A DNA stretch of 7,884 nucleotides from JANLSE01 sp038214135 (GCA_038214135.1 JBBQSD010000203.1:1-7884); one strand, 5' to 3'; shown: positions 1-6,406, numbered from the stretch's first letter. Translations and numbers: made by a program. Notes: generated by a model not told the origin, from the sequence alone.

Positions 1-2877
1 ATAGCGCAAACATTCAGCCGGGATGCCAGCCAGTGTCAGCGATTCATTGACGACCAGGGTTGTTTTATCGGCAGAGAGCTTCATCTTTGTGACGCGCCAT
101 GTGAACGGCAGATCGCGGTTCTCGATCCAGCGCAGTTTGTACTCATTGGCCTGTTCATAGTTCAGGTGCAATGTCGCTAGCGTGGTACCAGCCTCGACAA
201 AGCGCCGGAAATCACCGACCGGATCGGCGCTGGGGATGTGCGTGCCGATCAATGGGATACGCGGTAGCTCGCGCTTCAGGTTGTCGGCGTAGTGTGCGCG
301 GTAGTGCGGGTGGTGTAGTAGCCCATAGACATAATGGAAGATGTCGCGCTTCGTCACATCACCATAGGCAGCCTGGAACTGCGCCAATGCCCAATCGGTG
401 ATGTTCTCGCGTCGGTTGCTGCCGTCTTCGTCGTAGACGTAGAAGGGGAAACATTGCGTACCCCCATTGGCTGCACTGGAAAACTTATATTCAGGTATGG
501 CATTAGCAATTGAGGTTTGGAAGAAATCATGACCAAGACCGCTAACACAAATAACAGCATTTTCGACTTCGCTAATGGAGGTAGGGAAAAATACAGGTTG
601 CTGGTAGACTTCTTCATTCAAGATTCTATCCAGAAACAGCCACTGCTTGTTGAATGGGCGATAGAGTGACGCACGAACCTTTTGAGGTTGCCATTGTGCG
701 GGATAGCCACGTTGTAAATCCAGCTTTAAGTCACGACTCCACTTAATTTTCGTATCATCGTAGCTCACAAAATCATCCACACTGATCTGTCGATCAACAC
801 GGCGTTGCCAACGATCAACCTCAGCATTATAGAACTCGATGAATCCAATAATACGAGTAGTTAACACTTCTCGCTTAAAGTCGTAAACCCAAGTATCACG
901 ACTGGTTTTTACACCGCCCCCATATGTCTTGAAGATCGCCTCTGCTTCTACAGCGCTTCCAGCTTTTGTCTCTTTTGTTCCTATCGACAGAAATGCCTCG
1001 AAATCGCTGTGCATTCCCTCTGTTAGCCAGGTCTGCCGTGCGTCGGGCTGCAATGTCTGCCAGGTAACGCCATTGAGATTGGTTGTTTGTTCAATCCACG
1101 CTAGCTTTTCAACCTTCGTCCAATCTTCTGGTACGCGGTAGTATTTGATGAAACGTTCGCTGGCTGCACGGCGACGAATGGCAATCGTAATGCCAACGCC
1201 AACCTGAATGCCAAAGACATTATGGGTTGTACCGGAAAGCTTCGGGTTCTGGCGTACATTGCCATGCAGATCAAGATGGTAGATTTGGTCGAAATTAATT
1301 AGCAGTTGCTTCCGCACACCATCAAAGGCGATCTGATCAACAAACGAATTATTGCTCACATAACAGACAATGCCATCATTCTCTTTGAGTCGATCTGTTG
1401 CCCAACGGAAGAACTTTACATACACATCGCTCAATGCGTTTTTGTTGGTGGCCTTTGAGTCTTTCGCATAGGTCTCACGCACCCGCTGATCAACGTCCCT
1501 ATAGCGCCGGTTCTTGTTGTTATCGTTCTCGTTCATCTGCCCGACGTTATACGGCGGATTACCGATGATCACCGTAATAGCAGCATTCTTCTGGCGGGCA
1601 ACCCGTTCGGTGTTCTCTTCTGCGAACAGCGAAAGCTGCTGGGACTCGGCCAAATCCAGGGTGTCGGTAAAGCAGATACCCTCAAACGATAGATGATCGC
1701 CAGTCAATTCCTGGTAGGTATGCTCGATATTCAGCGAAGCGATATAGTAGGGCAGCAGCATGATCTCATTGGCGAATAGCTCCTGCGAATACTTGCGCTT
1801 CAGATCACGCCGACTAATCCGCCGCAGGATGTTGACGATGAAATTACCCGTTCCGGTGCATGGATCGAGGATAATCACGCCTTCATCGCTGAGGCTGGTA
1901 CCAAACTCCGTTTGCAGAACCTGATCGACACTGGCAACCATAAAATCCACAATCGGCTGTGGTGTGTACACAATCCCGTGCGTATCGGCCTGCGCCTTGG
2001 AATAGCCCTGAAAGAAGCGCTCATACACACTATTGATGAAGGTCTGCTTCTCCGCAAAATCGGTAATATCGCGGGCAGCATCCTCGATTGCGCGATAGAA
2101 GGAGTCGAGCTGCTTGAGGAACTCAGCCCGGTTCCATGTCAGGGTACGGATGACCCGTTCGATCTCATCGGCGATCACATTCCGATGGGAGAAGTCTGGG
2201 TCATTGAAGACGGTTCGGAAGAGGCGTTCGGTCAGCAGATGTTGAACCAGCATCTTCTCGATCGTATCAGCCGAGATGTTCGGGTCAATCGCTTGGCGAC
2301 ACAGCGTATGGAAGGCATCGAAGGCTGCGATAAAGCGCTGGTTGCGGCTGCGTTCCTGTTCGATGAGTTTCTCAAGGCCACTGGCTAAGTCGGGAATCCG
2401 CAGTTTGAATTCCTCGACAGCCCGATGGAACTGTTCGATATTCTGCTCTGTGTGGCCAAAGAACGTCGCAAGCAGGGCTGATAACTGCGCCCGATCTGCC
2501 ATGTCCGCATCAACGACACGCCGACGGTTCTGGTACAGGATCGCTCGTTGACCATCCTCGAAAATGATATTGTTCTGTGGATAGCCGCGTTCAAACTTGC
2601 ACCGAATCTCCACTTCGAGATCGTCCTGCGAATCCTTCGCTTCCCAATGACCACGCGGGTAGCTGGTGTCATCGCGGAGTGTGCCATCGGGCCGAATACG
2701 GCCGGTGAGCGTTTGTTCCTCGATCAGAGTCCAGCCCTCCGCACGGCCAAGCTCGGCAATCAGCACCGAAAAGGCCCTTCGCAGATTACCCTCATTGCTC
2801 ACCCGTTGGGCGCGCAGTTCTGCGATAGTTCGGTGATAGGTTTCGATGGCACGCTGGACGATTTGGATGGAAGGCAT
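1..2877 (-). CDS. Type IIG / type ISP-like restriction-modification enzyme (nuclease + N6-adenine methyltransferase), 3' end beyond window
   Basis: Reading the minus strand from ATG at 2877, I found no stop codon down to base 1: 959 codons, open at the C-terminus. An in-frame TAG at 2881-2883 and GGGGAG at 2884-2889, six bases before the ATG, support this start. A PD-(D/E)XK nuclease motif is visible at the N-terminus (RPDG with D64, then WEAKD with E79 and K81). Next comes a helical stretch, then an N6-adenine methyltransferase core: motif X-like TPQPIVDFM (305-313), SAM-binding DPCTGTGNF (338-346) and catalytic NPPY (440-443). The C-terminal part has blocks familiar from type ISP enzymes, such as YRPFNKQW (from 739) and IFHYVYGLLH...ELPRIPL (846-876). 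Family comparison suggests some 70-100 residues are missing at the edge. Type ISP enzymes such as LlaGI carry a helicase between nuclease and methylase. Here only about 220 residues separate the two and no Walker A motif is seen, so a type IIG-like cutter/methylator is the better guess. Cleavage activity and target site are unknown. A methylase-only role remains possible. Confidence 0.9.
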   Translation of the reverse strand, partial: MPSIQIVQRAIETYHRTIAELRAQRVSNEGNLRRAFSVLIAELGRAEGWTLIEEQTLTGRIRPDGTLRDDTSYPRGHWEAKDSQDDLEVEIRCKFERGYPQNNIIFEDGQRAILYQNRRRVVDADMADRAQLSALLATFFGHTEQNIEQFHRAVEEFKLRIPDLASGLEKLIEQERSRNQRFIAAFDAFHTLCRQAIDPNISADTIEKMLVQHLLTERLFRTVFNDPDFSHRNVIADEIERVIRTLTWNRAEFLKQLDSFYRAIEDAARDITDFAEKQTFINSVYERFFQGYSKAQADTHGIVYTPQPIVDFMVASVDQVLQTEFGTSLSDEGVIILDPCTGTGNFIVNILRRISRRDLKRKYSQELFANEIMLLPYYIASLNIEHTYQELTGDHLSFEGICFTDTLDLAESQQLSLFAEENTERVARQKNAAITVIIGNPPYNVGQMNENDNNKNRRYRDVDQRVRETYAKDSKATNKNALSDVYVKFFRWATDRLKENDGIVCYVSNNSFVDQIAFDGVRKQLLINFDQIYHLDLHGNVRQNPKLSGTTHNVFGIQVGVGITIAIRRRAASERFIKYYRVPEDWTKVEKLAWIEQTTNLNGVTWQTLQPDARQTWLTEGMHSDFEAFLSIGTKETKAGSAVEAEAIFKTYGGGVKTSRDTWVYDFKREVLTTRIIGFIEFYNAEVDRWQRRVDRQISVDDFVSYDDTKIKWSRDLKLDLQRGYPAQWQPQKVRASLYRPFNKQWLFLDRILNEEVYQQPVFFPTSISEVENAVICVSGLGHDFFQTSIANAIPEYKFSSAANGGTQCFPFYVYDEDGSNRRENITDWALAQFQAAYGDVTKRDIFHYVYGLLHHPHYRAHYADNLKRELPRIPLIGTHIPSADPVGDFRRFVEAGTTLATLHLNYEQANEYKLRWIENRDLPFTWRVTKMKLSADKTTLVVNESLTLAGIPAECLRY
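481..1020. other. AT-rich segment inside the specificity half of the restriction-modification gene
   Basis: By hand count these 540 bases are about 43% GC. Parts of the same gene at 181-300 (about 64%), 2161-2220 and 2581-2640 (about 52%) are richer. The segment encodes roughly residues 620-799, after the methyltransferase motifs, where target recognition is expected. The reading frame is intact. Differing base composition in this position fits replacement of a recognition domain by recombination, but this is inference from composition alone. Confidence 0.5.
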
Positions 2878-2880
2878 AGG

Positions 2881-2913
2881 CTACTCCCCACATACATCGT
2901 GTAAGGGTAGCAT
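2881..2913 (-). promoter_or_regulatory. Possible ten-codon leader ORF upstream of the restriction-modification gene
   Basis: On the minus strand, GGAGG (2920-2924) sits six bases before an ATG at 2913. This frame reads MLPLHDVCGE and stops at TAG (2881-2883). Three bases later, in the same frame, the main gene starts at 2877. The leader thus has the better Shine-Dalgarno sequence, and its end overlaps that of the main gene. Two readings fit: a short leader whose translation is coupled to the main gene, or an original longer N-terminus cut by a nonsense mutation with restart at 2877. The main protein looks complete at its N-terminus, which favours the first. Such a short frame could also be chance. 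Confidence 0.35.
2884..2889 (-). promoter_or_regulatory. Ribosome binding site of the restriction-modification gene
   Basis: The minus strand reads GGGGAG, six bases before the ATG at 2877. This supports the assigned start. The site lies inside the last codons of the ten-codon leader frame, so ribosomes finishing that frame would pass over it. Confidence 0.6.
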
Positions 2914-2983
2914 GAGTTACCTCCGATCCGCAAGATGCTCTCATAGTAATCGCACGCTCACCCGCCTTTTCCCCGTACCCCAA

Positions 2984-3009
2984 CCCCTCTCCCACTGCGG
3001 GGAGAGGGG
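2984..3009. repeat. REP-like hairpin, 10-bp perfect arms
   Basis: CCCCTCTCCC (2984-2993) and its exact complement (3000-3009) flank a six-base loop. No T-run follows on either strand, so it does not look like a classical intrinsic terminator. It is one of three hairpins in the window sharing a CTCCC/GGGAG stem edge and a six-base loop. Short GC-rich repeats of this type are common between genes in Chloroflexota and cyanobacteria. Confidence 0.75.
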
Positions 3010-3036
3010 CTCTGCGCGGCATAGGAATGCGGTATT

Positions 3037-3066
3037 CCCCCTTCTCCCCAACGTGGGAGAAGGGGG
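3037..3066. repeat. REP-like hairpin, 12-bp perfect arms
   Basis: CCCCCTTCTCCC (3037-3048) and its exact complement (3055-3066) flank the six-base loop CAACGT. The right flank (3067-3089, GGGGGATGAGGGC then GCGC) resembles the right flank of the hairpin near 6260, supporting one family. Together with the hairpin at 2984 it fills most of the gene-free 2914-3129, between the 3' end of the AmrS-like gene and the leader of the restriction-modification gene. It could act in transcript stabilisation or termination, but there is no U-tract. Confidence 0.75.
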
Positions 3067-3129
3067 CGAGGGGGATGAGGGCCAGCGCACCGTTGACATG
3101 CACGATTCGTTATCTGAAAGGTATTGACT

Positions 3130-4125
3130 CTAGCCCTTGAAAATCGATGTACGGATGCCAGGGTCGGTGCCACAGCCAGCGCAGACCCGCCCTTCCAGCC
3201 CGACGACACGCGCATTGTTGTTCTTGCGTTCAATCAGCGTTGTGTTGCAGTTCGCACACACCGTATTCTGCACTGGGTCAGATCCATAGACATAATGAAG
3301 CCCGACTTCATGGGCGATCTTGCGGGCGCGGGCAACCGATGCCGCAGCAGCAGTTCCAGCATCACCGGCAAGCACATGCCAGGCCGTTTGCGGGCCGAGG
3401 GTCGTGTAGATCCACGATGCAATTCCCTGAATCTGCTCGGGGGAATCATTGACAGTTGGGTGCAAACGGGTGGTGATCTCAACATGGCATTGCCAGCGTT
3501 TACGGGCATGAGCAGCGACATCAAGAATGCCGCGCCAGTGTTCGATTCCGGCTAAGCGTCGGTAGGCAGTATCGTCGAACGCCCGAATCTCAACGCTGAG
3601 GCCATCAAGGTAGTGGCCGAGCTGATCGAGCGCTTCGATCGTCATATATCCGCTGGTGACGATTGCCGTATAGCGGCTGCTGGCCCGGCATGTGCGTAGC
3701 ATATCGTGAACATATTCGTGGGCAATGGCTGGCTCGCTATAGCTCCAGACCACACCGCGGCACAGTCGTTCAAGCGCGACAGCGGCAACACGTTCGGTTT
3801 CGAGCTGACGACGGCGGCTTTCATCTTCTGGTATACGCGCATACTGGCCGCGCTGCTGATCGGCAGGGAAGGCATAGCCCCAACTGCCAATCGAGAGGAT
3901 CGCACTTCCTGGGAAGAAATGCCATAAGCGATGTTCTTCGACATTCCCAACCATGGCTGCGCTGATCAGGCCTTCGCTGAGCGCAACAATACCTGATTCT
4001 TGGTTTTCACGCACCAAACAGCGACCCAACTCGCCTGGTGCTAGTTCGCAACGCCACTGGCAGATGCCACAGCGTCGTCGTCCGTCGGAAAGATCAGTGG
4101 CCAATTGCGTAAGACGGATCGTCAT
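3130..4125 (-). CDS. AmrS-like (AmmeMemoRadiSam) radical SAM family protein lacking the cluster-binding cysteines
   Basis: This 331-residue protein follows the AmrS family end to end. The N-terminal cysteine cluster is C19-x2-C22-x3-C26-x9-C36 followed by VREN. Then come HFFPGS (69-74), SYSEP (128-132), DDTAYRRL (184-191), EITT (216-219) and a C-terminal zinc-ribbon-like pair, C290/C293 and C315/C318. Its length is normal for the family. However, where AmrS has GCNxxCxxCQN, this protein reads GYAFPADQQ (from G83), so the CxxxCxxC that binds the 4Fe-4S cluster is missing. The usual DLK is EIR (179-181), and the active-site stretch after WHV (from about 246) is also unlike the family. I infer a pseudo-enzyme that kept its fold and probably zinc binding. 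The frame is intact and no neighbouring frame restores the motif. AGGAG (4132-4136) lies six bases before the ATG. No Memo or AmrA partner is in the window. Confidence 0.8.
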   Translation of the reverse strand: MTIRLTQLATDLSDGRRRCGICQWRCELAPGELGRCLVRENQESGIVALSEGLISAAMVGNVEEHRLWHFFPGSAILSIGSWGYAFPADQQRGQYARIPEDESRRRQLETERVAAVALERLCRGVVWSYSEPAIAHEYVHDMLRTCRASSRYTAIVTSGYMTIEALDQLGHYLDGLSVEIRAFDDTAYRRLAGIEHWRGILDVAAHARKRWQCHVEITTRLHPTVNDSPEQIQGIASWIYTTLGPQTAWHVLAGDAGTAAAASVARARKIAHEVGLHYVYGSDPVQNTVCANCNTTLIERKNNNARVVGLEGRVCAGCGTDPGIRTSIFKG

Positions 4126-4131
4126 GTGTAG

Positions 4132-4136
4132 CTCCT
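4132..4136 (-). promoter_or_regulatory. Ribosome binding site of the AmrS-like gene
   Basis: The minus strand reads AGGAG followed by six bases and ATG at 4125. This is a well-placed Shine-Dalgarno sequence that fixes the start and suggests the gene is translated rather than decaying. Confidence 0.65.
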
Positions 4137-4138
4137 GC

Positions 4139-4167
4139 TGGAAATGCGAACTTCTGTGGAGTATAAT
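4139..4167 (+). promoter_or_regulatory. Sigma-70-type promoter of the signal peptidase gene
   Basis: A perfect TATAAT (4162-4167) follows, after 17 bases, a weak -35 TGGAAA (4139-4144). Transcription would begin near 4174. This rules out the in-frame ATG at 4144 as the start and points to ATG 4222. On the opposite strand the same bases give TATACT (4160-4165), a possible -10 for the divergent AmrS-like gene without a good -35, so the two promoters may overlap. Confidence 0.55.
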
Positions 4168-4221
4168 GCAAATGAGGCAGGGTGGGTCGCCCCGTCGAAA
4201 GAAGAGAGGTTACATAGTAGC

Positions 4222-4959
4222 ATGAACGATACACCATTGCGTCGCCGCCTACGCCTTGACCAACCTGGTGTTGATCCAACCGATGAACAGCAAATTGATC
4301 CAGCGATAGATACTGCCTCAGTGGATCGCCCGAATGCTAGCGTACGGGGGGTCGTCCGCGAGATGCTCGAAACCGCGATCTTTGTTCTCTTAATATTCCT
4401 CATTGTACGAGGAGTAGTACAGAACTTCAAGATCGAGGGCCAGAGTATGGAACCCAACCTGCATAGTGGCCAATATATCCTGGTCAACAAGATCGTATTC
4501 TTCCACTTCGATATTAACGCGCCACTGCGTTTGTTGCCTGGTAATGCCGAACTTGGCCAGAAGGTTGTGTATCCGTTCCGTCGGCCCCATCGCGGTGATG
4601 TTGTCGTTTTTGAGTACCCTCGTGATCTTAGTAAGGATTATATCAAGCGCGTGGTTGGCGTCGAGGGCGATACCGTCGAAATCCGTGATGGTAAAGTCTT
4701 CGTGAATGGTGTCATGCTGAACGAACCCTATTTGCAGGGCTCACCAACGATCTGCCGGGTCGAAGATCGCTGTGCAAATAGCGCAGTTGCTGTACAATCA
4801 GGAACAATCTTCGTTCTTGGCGATAACCGTAACAATAGTAGCGATTCACGTGAGTGGGATGAGTTGCCACTTGATCGTGTGATTGGCCAAGCCTGGGTTT
4901 CGTATTGGCCACAGGAGCATTGGGGCATGATCCCCACGCCCACCTACAATACCCCGTAA
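4222..4959 (+). CDS. lepB: Type I signal peptidase
   Basis: The 245-residue protein removes signal peptides from secreted proteins at the outer face of the cytoplasmic membrane. A polar N-terminal tail of about 45 residues precedes one membrane segment (about 50-66, TAIFVLLIFLIVRGVV). Catalytic Ser75 lies in GQSMEP and catalytic Lys142 in YIKRVVG. The conserved box GDNRNNSSDSR spans 200-210 and is followed by GQAWVSYWP. Two cysteines, 178 and 184, lie in the extracytoplasmic part and could form a disulfide. I chose ATG 4222 over ATG 4144 because a TATAAT box lies between them; the longer frame would give 271 residues. The ribosome binding site is weak: GAGAGG ends at 4209, 12 bases before the ATG. 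The gene diverges from the AmrS-like gene and is followed after 55 bases by a glycosyltransferase gene, with which it may be co-transcribed. Family assignment is very secure. Confidence 0.95.
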   Translation: MNDTPLRRRLRLDQPGVDPTDEQQIDPAIDTASVDRPNASVRGVVREMLETAIFVLLIFLIVRGVVQNFKIEGQSMEPNLHSGQYILVNKIVFFHFDINAPLRLLPGNAELGQKVVYPFRRPHRGDVVVFEYPRDLSKDYIKRVVGVEGDTVEIRDGKVFVNGVMLNEPYLQGSPTICRVEDRCANSAVAVQSGTIFVLGDNRNNSSDSREWDELPLDRVIGQAWVSYWPQEHWGMIPTPTYNTP

Positions 4960-5014
4960 ACACCCGATTGGATGATTATAGTCCGTATGGAAGCGGAAAG
5001 TCAATTGTTGGTTA

Positions 5015-6151
5015 ATGCATATTGCGATTAATGCTCATCTGCTGGCTCACACCAAGAATTTTCGCCGCGCTGGTGTTTCAAACTACACCGAGCAATTGTT
5101 GTGCCATCTTGGCCGTGTAGATCACACTAACCGGTACACGGTTTTTACGACCCAGGGCATGCGCCGCTCGGATCTGCAATTGCCAGAGCATTTTACTGTG
5201 CGCCCAAGCCTGCTCCCGACGATCAACCCACGGGTTCGGGTGCCATGGGAACAGTTTGTTGCGCCTGTACTCTTGCGAGCACTTGGCGTGGATGTCTACC
5301 ATGGCGTGTTGAATGTCATGCCTCTCGTTGGCGCGGTTCCATCGGTTGTGACCATCCACGATCTCAGCCCGTTCCTGTTCCCGCAGACTTTTCGGCGGGT
5401 GAATCGTGTGTATACTCGCTGGGCGATCAAGGTTGCCAGCCGCCATGCACGCCAACTGATTGCCGTCTCGGAATTCACCAAGCAGGAAATGATCCGCTGG
5501 CTGCATGTACCAGCCGAACGCATTACTGTCACCTATAATGGTGTTGATCAGCGCTTTGCCCCACCCGACCCGATCACCCTTGAGGCATTTCGGCGGCGGG
5601 TTGGCCTGCCAGAACAGTTTATTCTGTTCATTGGAACACTTGAGCCGCGCAAGAATGTGCCGACCCTCCTGGAGGCCTATGCGCGGATTGCTGACGATAC
5701 CAATGTGCCACTGATCCTTGGCGGTGGCAAAGGCTGGTTGTATGACGAAATCTTTGCGAAGGCCGAGCAACTCAATCTCGGGGATCGAATCCGCTTTGCT
5801 GGCTTCATTGATGATGCCGATCTGCCACTCTGGTATGCAGCAGCAACCGTTTTTACTCTGCCATCGCTGTATGAGGGTTTTGGTATTCCATTGATCGAGG
5901 CCATGGCCTGTGGTACCCCCGTTGTCGCATCAACCAGCAGTAGTTTGCCAGAGATTGTTGGTGACGCAGGATTGTTGGTTTCACCGAAGGACCCGGATGC
6001 GCTTGGGGCAGCGATCCTACAACTCCTGCGAGATCCAGATCTGCGGGACGAATTGCGTACACGGGGCTTCCTGCGCGCCCGCCGCTTCTCCTGGTATGAG
6101 ATGGCTGAGCGAACGATTGGTGTGTATCAGCGGGCGGCTGGTGAAGATTGA
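5015..6151 (+). CDS. GT4-family glycosyltransferase (GT-B fold, group 1)
   Basis: The 378 residues form a complete two-domain GT-B glycosyltransferase. The N-terminal acceptor domain starts directly with the first strand (MHIAINAHLL), has GVSNYTEQLL (20-29) where GT4 enzymes bind the donor phosphate, and HD at 115-116. The linker carries AVSEFTKQEM (150-159) and YNGVD (174-178). The C-terminal donor domain has FIGTLEPRKN (205-214, with the basic R212/K213), the phosphate-loop-like GGGKG (236-240) and the EX7E signature EGFGIPLIE (E287, E295), then PEIVGDAGLLV (312-322). It should transfer a sugar from a nucleotide-sugar with retained configuration, at the cytoplasmic side of the membrane. Donor and acceptor cannot be read from the sequence; a role in exopolysaccharide or glycolipid synthesis is only a guess. 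The start has no good ribosome binding site (GGAAAG ends 15 bases away), but no alternative start fits. It lies 55 bases after the signal peptidase gene, with a possible TATAGT -10 at 4977-4982 but no matching -35. Confidence 0.93.
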   Translation: MHIAINAHLLAHTKNFRRAGVSNYTEQLLCHLGRVDHTNRYTVFTTQGMRRSDLQLPEHFTVRPSLLPTINPRVRVPWEQFVAPVLLRALGVDVYHGVLNVMPLVGAVPSVVTIHDLSPFLFPQTFRRVNRVYTRWAIKVASRHARQLIAVSEFTKQEMIRWLHVPAERITVTYNGVDQRFAPPDPITLEAFRRRVGLPEQFILFIGTLEPRKNVPTLLEAYARIADDTNVPLILGGGKGWLYDEIFAKAEQLNLGDRIRFAGFIDDADLPLWYAAATVFTLPSLYEGFGIPLIEAMACGTPVVASTSSSLPEIVGDAGLLVSPKDPDALGAAILQLLRDPDLRDELRTRGFLRARRFSWYEMAERTIGVYQRAAGED

Positions 6152-6162
6152 GAAATAATTGG

Positions 6163-6233
6163 GAGGACTCTCCATCCGCAGGCTGAAGCCTGCGGCAAGG
6201 GGGCGATGACCCATAGCTTGCAGGGCGTAGTAC
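6163..6233. repeat. 71-bp direct repeat, copy 1
   Basis: These 71 bases are identical to 6302-6372. Inside is an inverted repeat: CCGCAGGCT (6176-6184), two bases GA, then AGCCTGCGG (6187-6195). The remainder, ending at GTAGTAC, has no further symmetry that I see. It begins 12 bases after the glycosyltransferase stop codon. The stem has no T-run, so it is not an obvious terminator. It is likely a dispersed intergenic element of this genome. Confidence 0.85.
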
Positions 6234-6240
6234 TGGCTCG

Positions 6241-6279
6241 CTCACCTCTCCCCAGCGTGGGAGAGGGGCCGGGGGTGAG
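6241..6279. repeat. REP-like hairpin between the two 71-bp repeats
   Basis: CCTCTCCC (6245-6252) pairs with GGGAGAGG (6259-6266) across the six-base loop CAGCGT. An outer CTCACC (6241-6246) is complementary to GGTGAG (6274-6279). Stem edge, loop length and right flank match the two hairpins at 2984-3066, so this is a third copy of that family. Confidence 0.75.
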
Positions 6280-6301
6280 GGCAATCAAGCGCGAAATACC
6301 C

Positions 6302-6372
6302 GAGGACTCTCCATCCGCAGGCTGAAGCCTGCGGCAAGGGGGCGATGACCCATAGCTTGCAGGGCGTAGTAC
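6302..6372. repeat. 71-bp direct repeat, copy 2
   Basis: An exact copy of 6163-6233, 139 bases downstream and in the same orientation. The palindrome is at 6315-6334. It ends 34 bases before the S41 peptidase start, so the promoter of that gene, for which I see no clear boxes, probably overlaps the repeat. The bases just before both copies (GAAATA at 6151-6156 and 6293-6298) are also alike, so the element may extend slightly to the left. Confidence 0.85.
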
Positions 6373-6393
6373 GGTCGTTTGTTTACACATCAT

Positions 6394-6398
6394 AAAGG
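6394..6398 (+). promoter_or_regulatory. Ribosome binding site of the S41 peptidase gene
   Basis: AAAGG lies eight bases before ATG 6407. The second in-frame ATG at 6413 would be 14 bases away, so 6407 is preferred. The difference is two residues before the signal peptide. Confidence 0.4.
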
Positions 6399-6406
6399 CA
6401 GCCAAC

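Noticed and set aside
1912..2388. A 158-codon plus-strand open frame antisense to the restriction-modification gene
   Set aside because: It lies wholly within the coding frame on the other strand, whose conserved nuclease and methylase motifs prove it real. The translation shows no recognisable motif.
2984..3066. Hairpins as intrinsic terminator of the AmrS-like gene
   Set aside because: Neither stem is followed by a T-run in the direction of transcription, and the stems belong to a dispersed repeat family. A secondary effect on transcripts cannot be excluded.
2883..3124. A promoter for the restriction-modification gene in the hairpin region
   Set aside because: The best -10-like box on the minus strand (TACTAT near 2950) has four of six matches and no usable -35, so I do not annotate it.
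3093..3129. TTGACA at 3093-3098 as a plus-strand promoter
   Set aside because: No -10 hexamer occurs 16-18 bases downstream; the nearest candidates are 12 or 23 bases away. No plus-strand gene follows until 4222.
3853..3888. A frameshift hiding the radical SAM cysteine motif in the AmrS-like gene
   Set aside because: A neighbouring frame reads GLCLPCRSA, which has only CxxC and not CxxxCxxC. The annotated frame stays aligned to the family on both sides, so no compensating shift is needed.
5078..5770. A 230-codon minus-strand open frame inside the glycosyltransferase gene
   Set aside because: The plus-strand frame has all the glycosyltransferase motifs. The minus frame has no domain signal and no ribosome binding site.
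6163..6372. Two repeats with a 68-base interval as a minimal CRISPR
   Set aside because: Repeats of 71 bases are too long, there are only two, the interval itself contains a dispersed hairpin family, and no cas gene is present.
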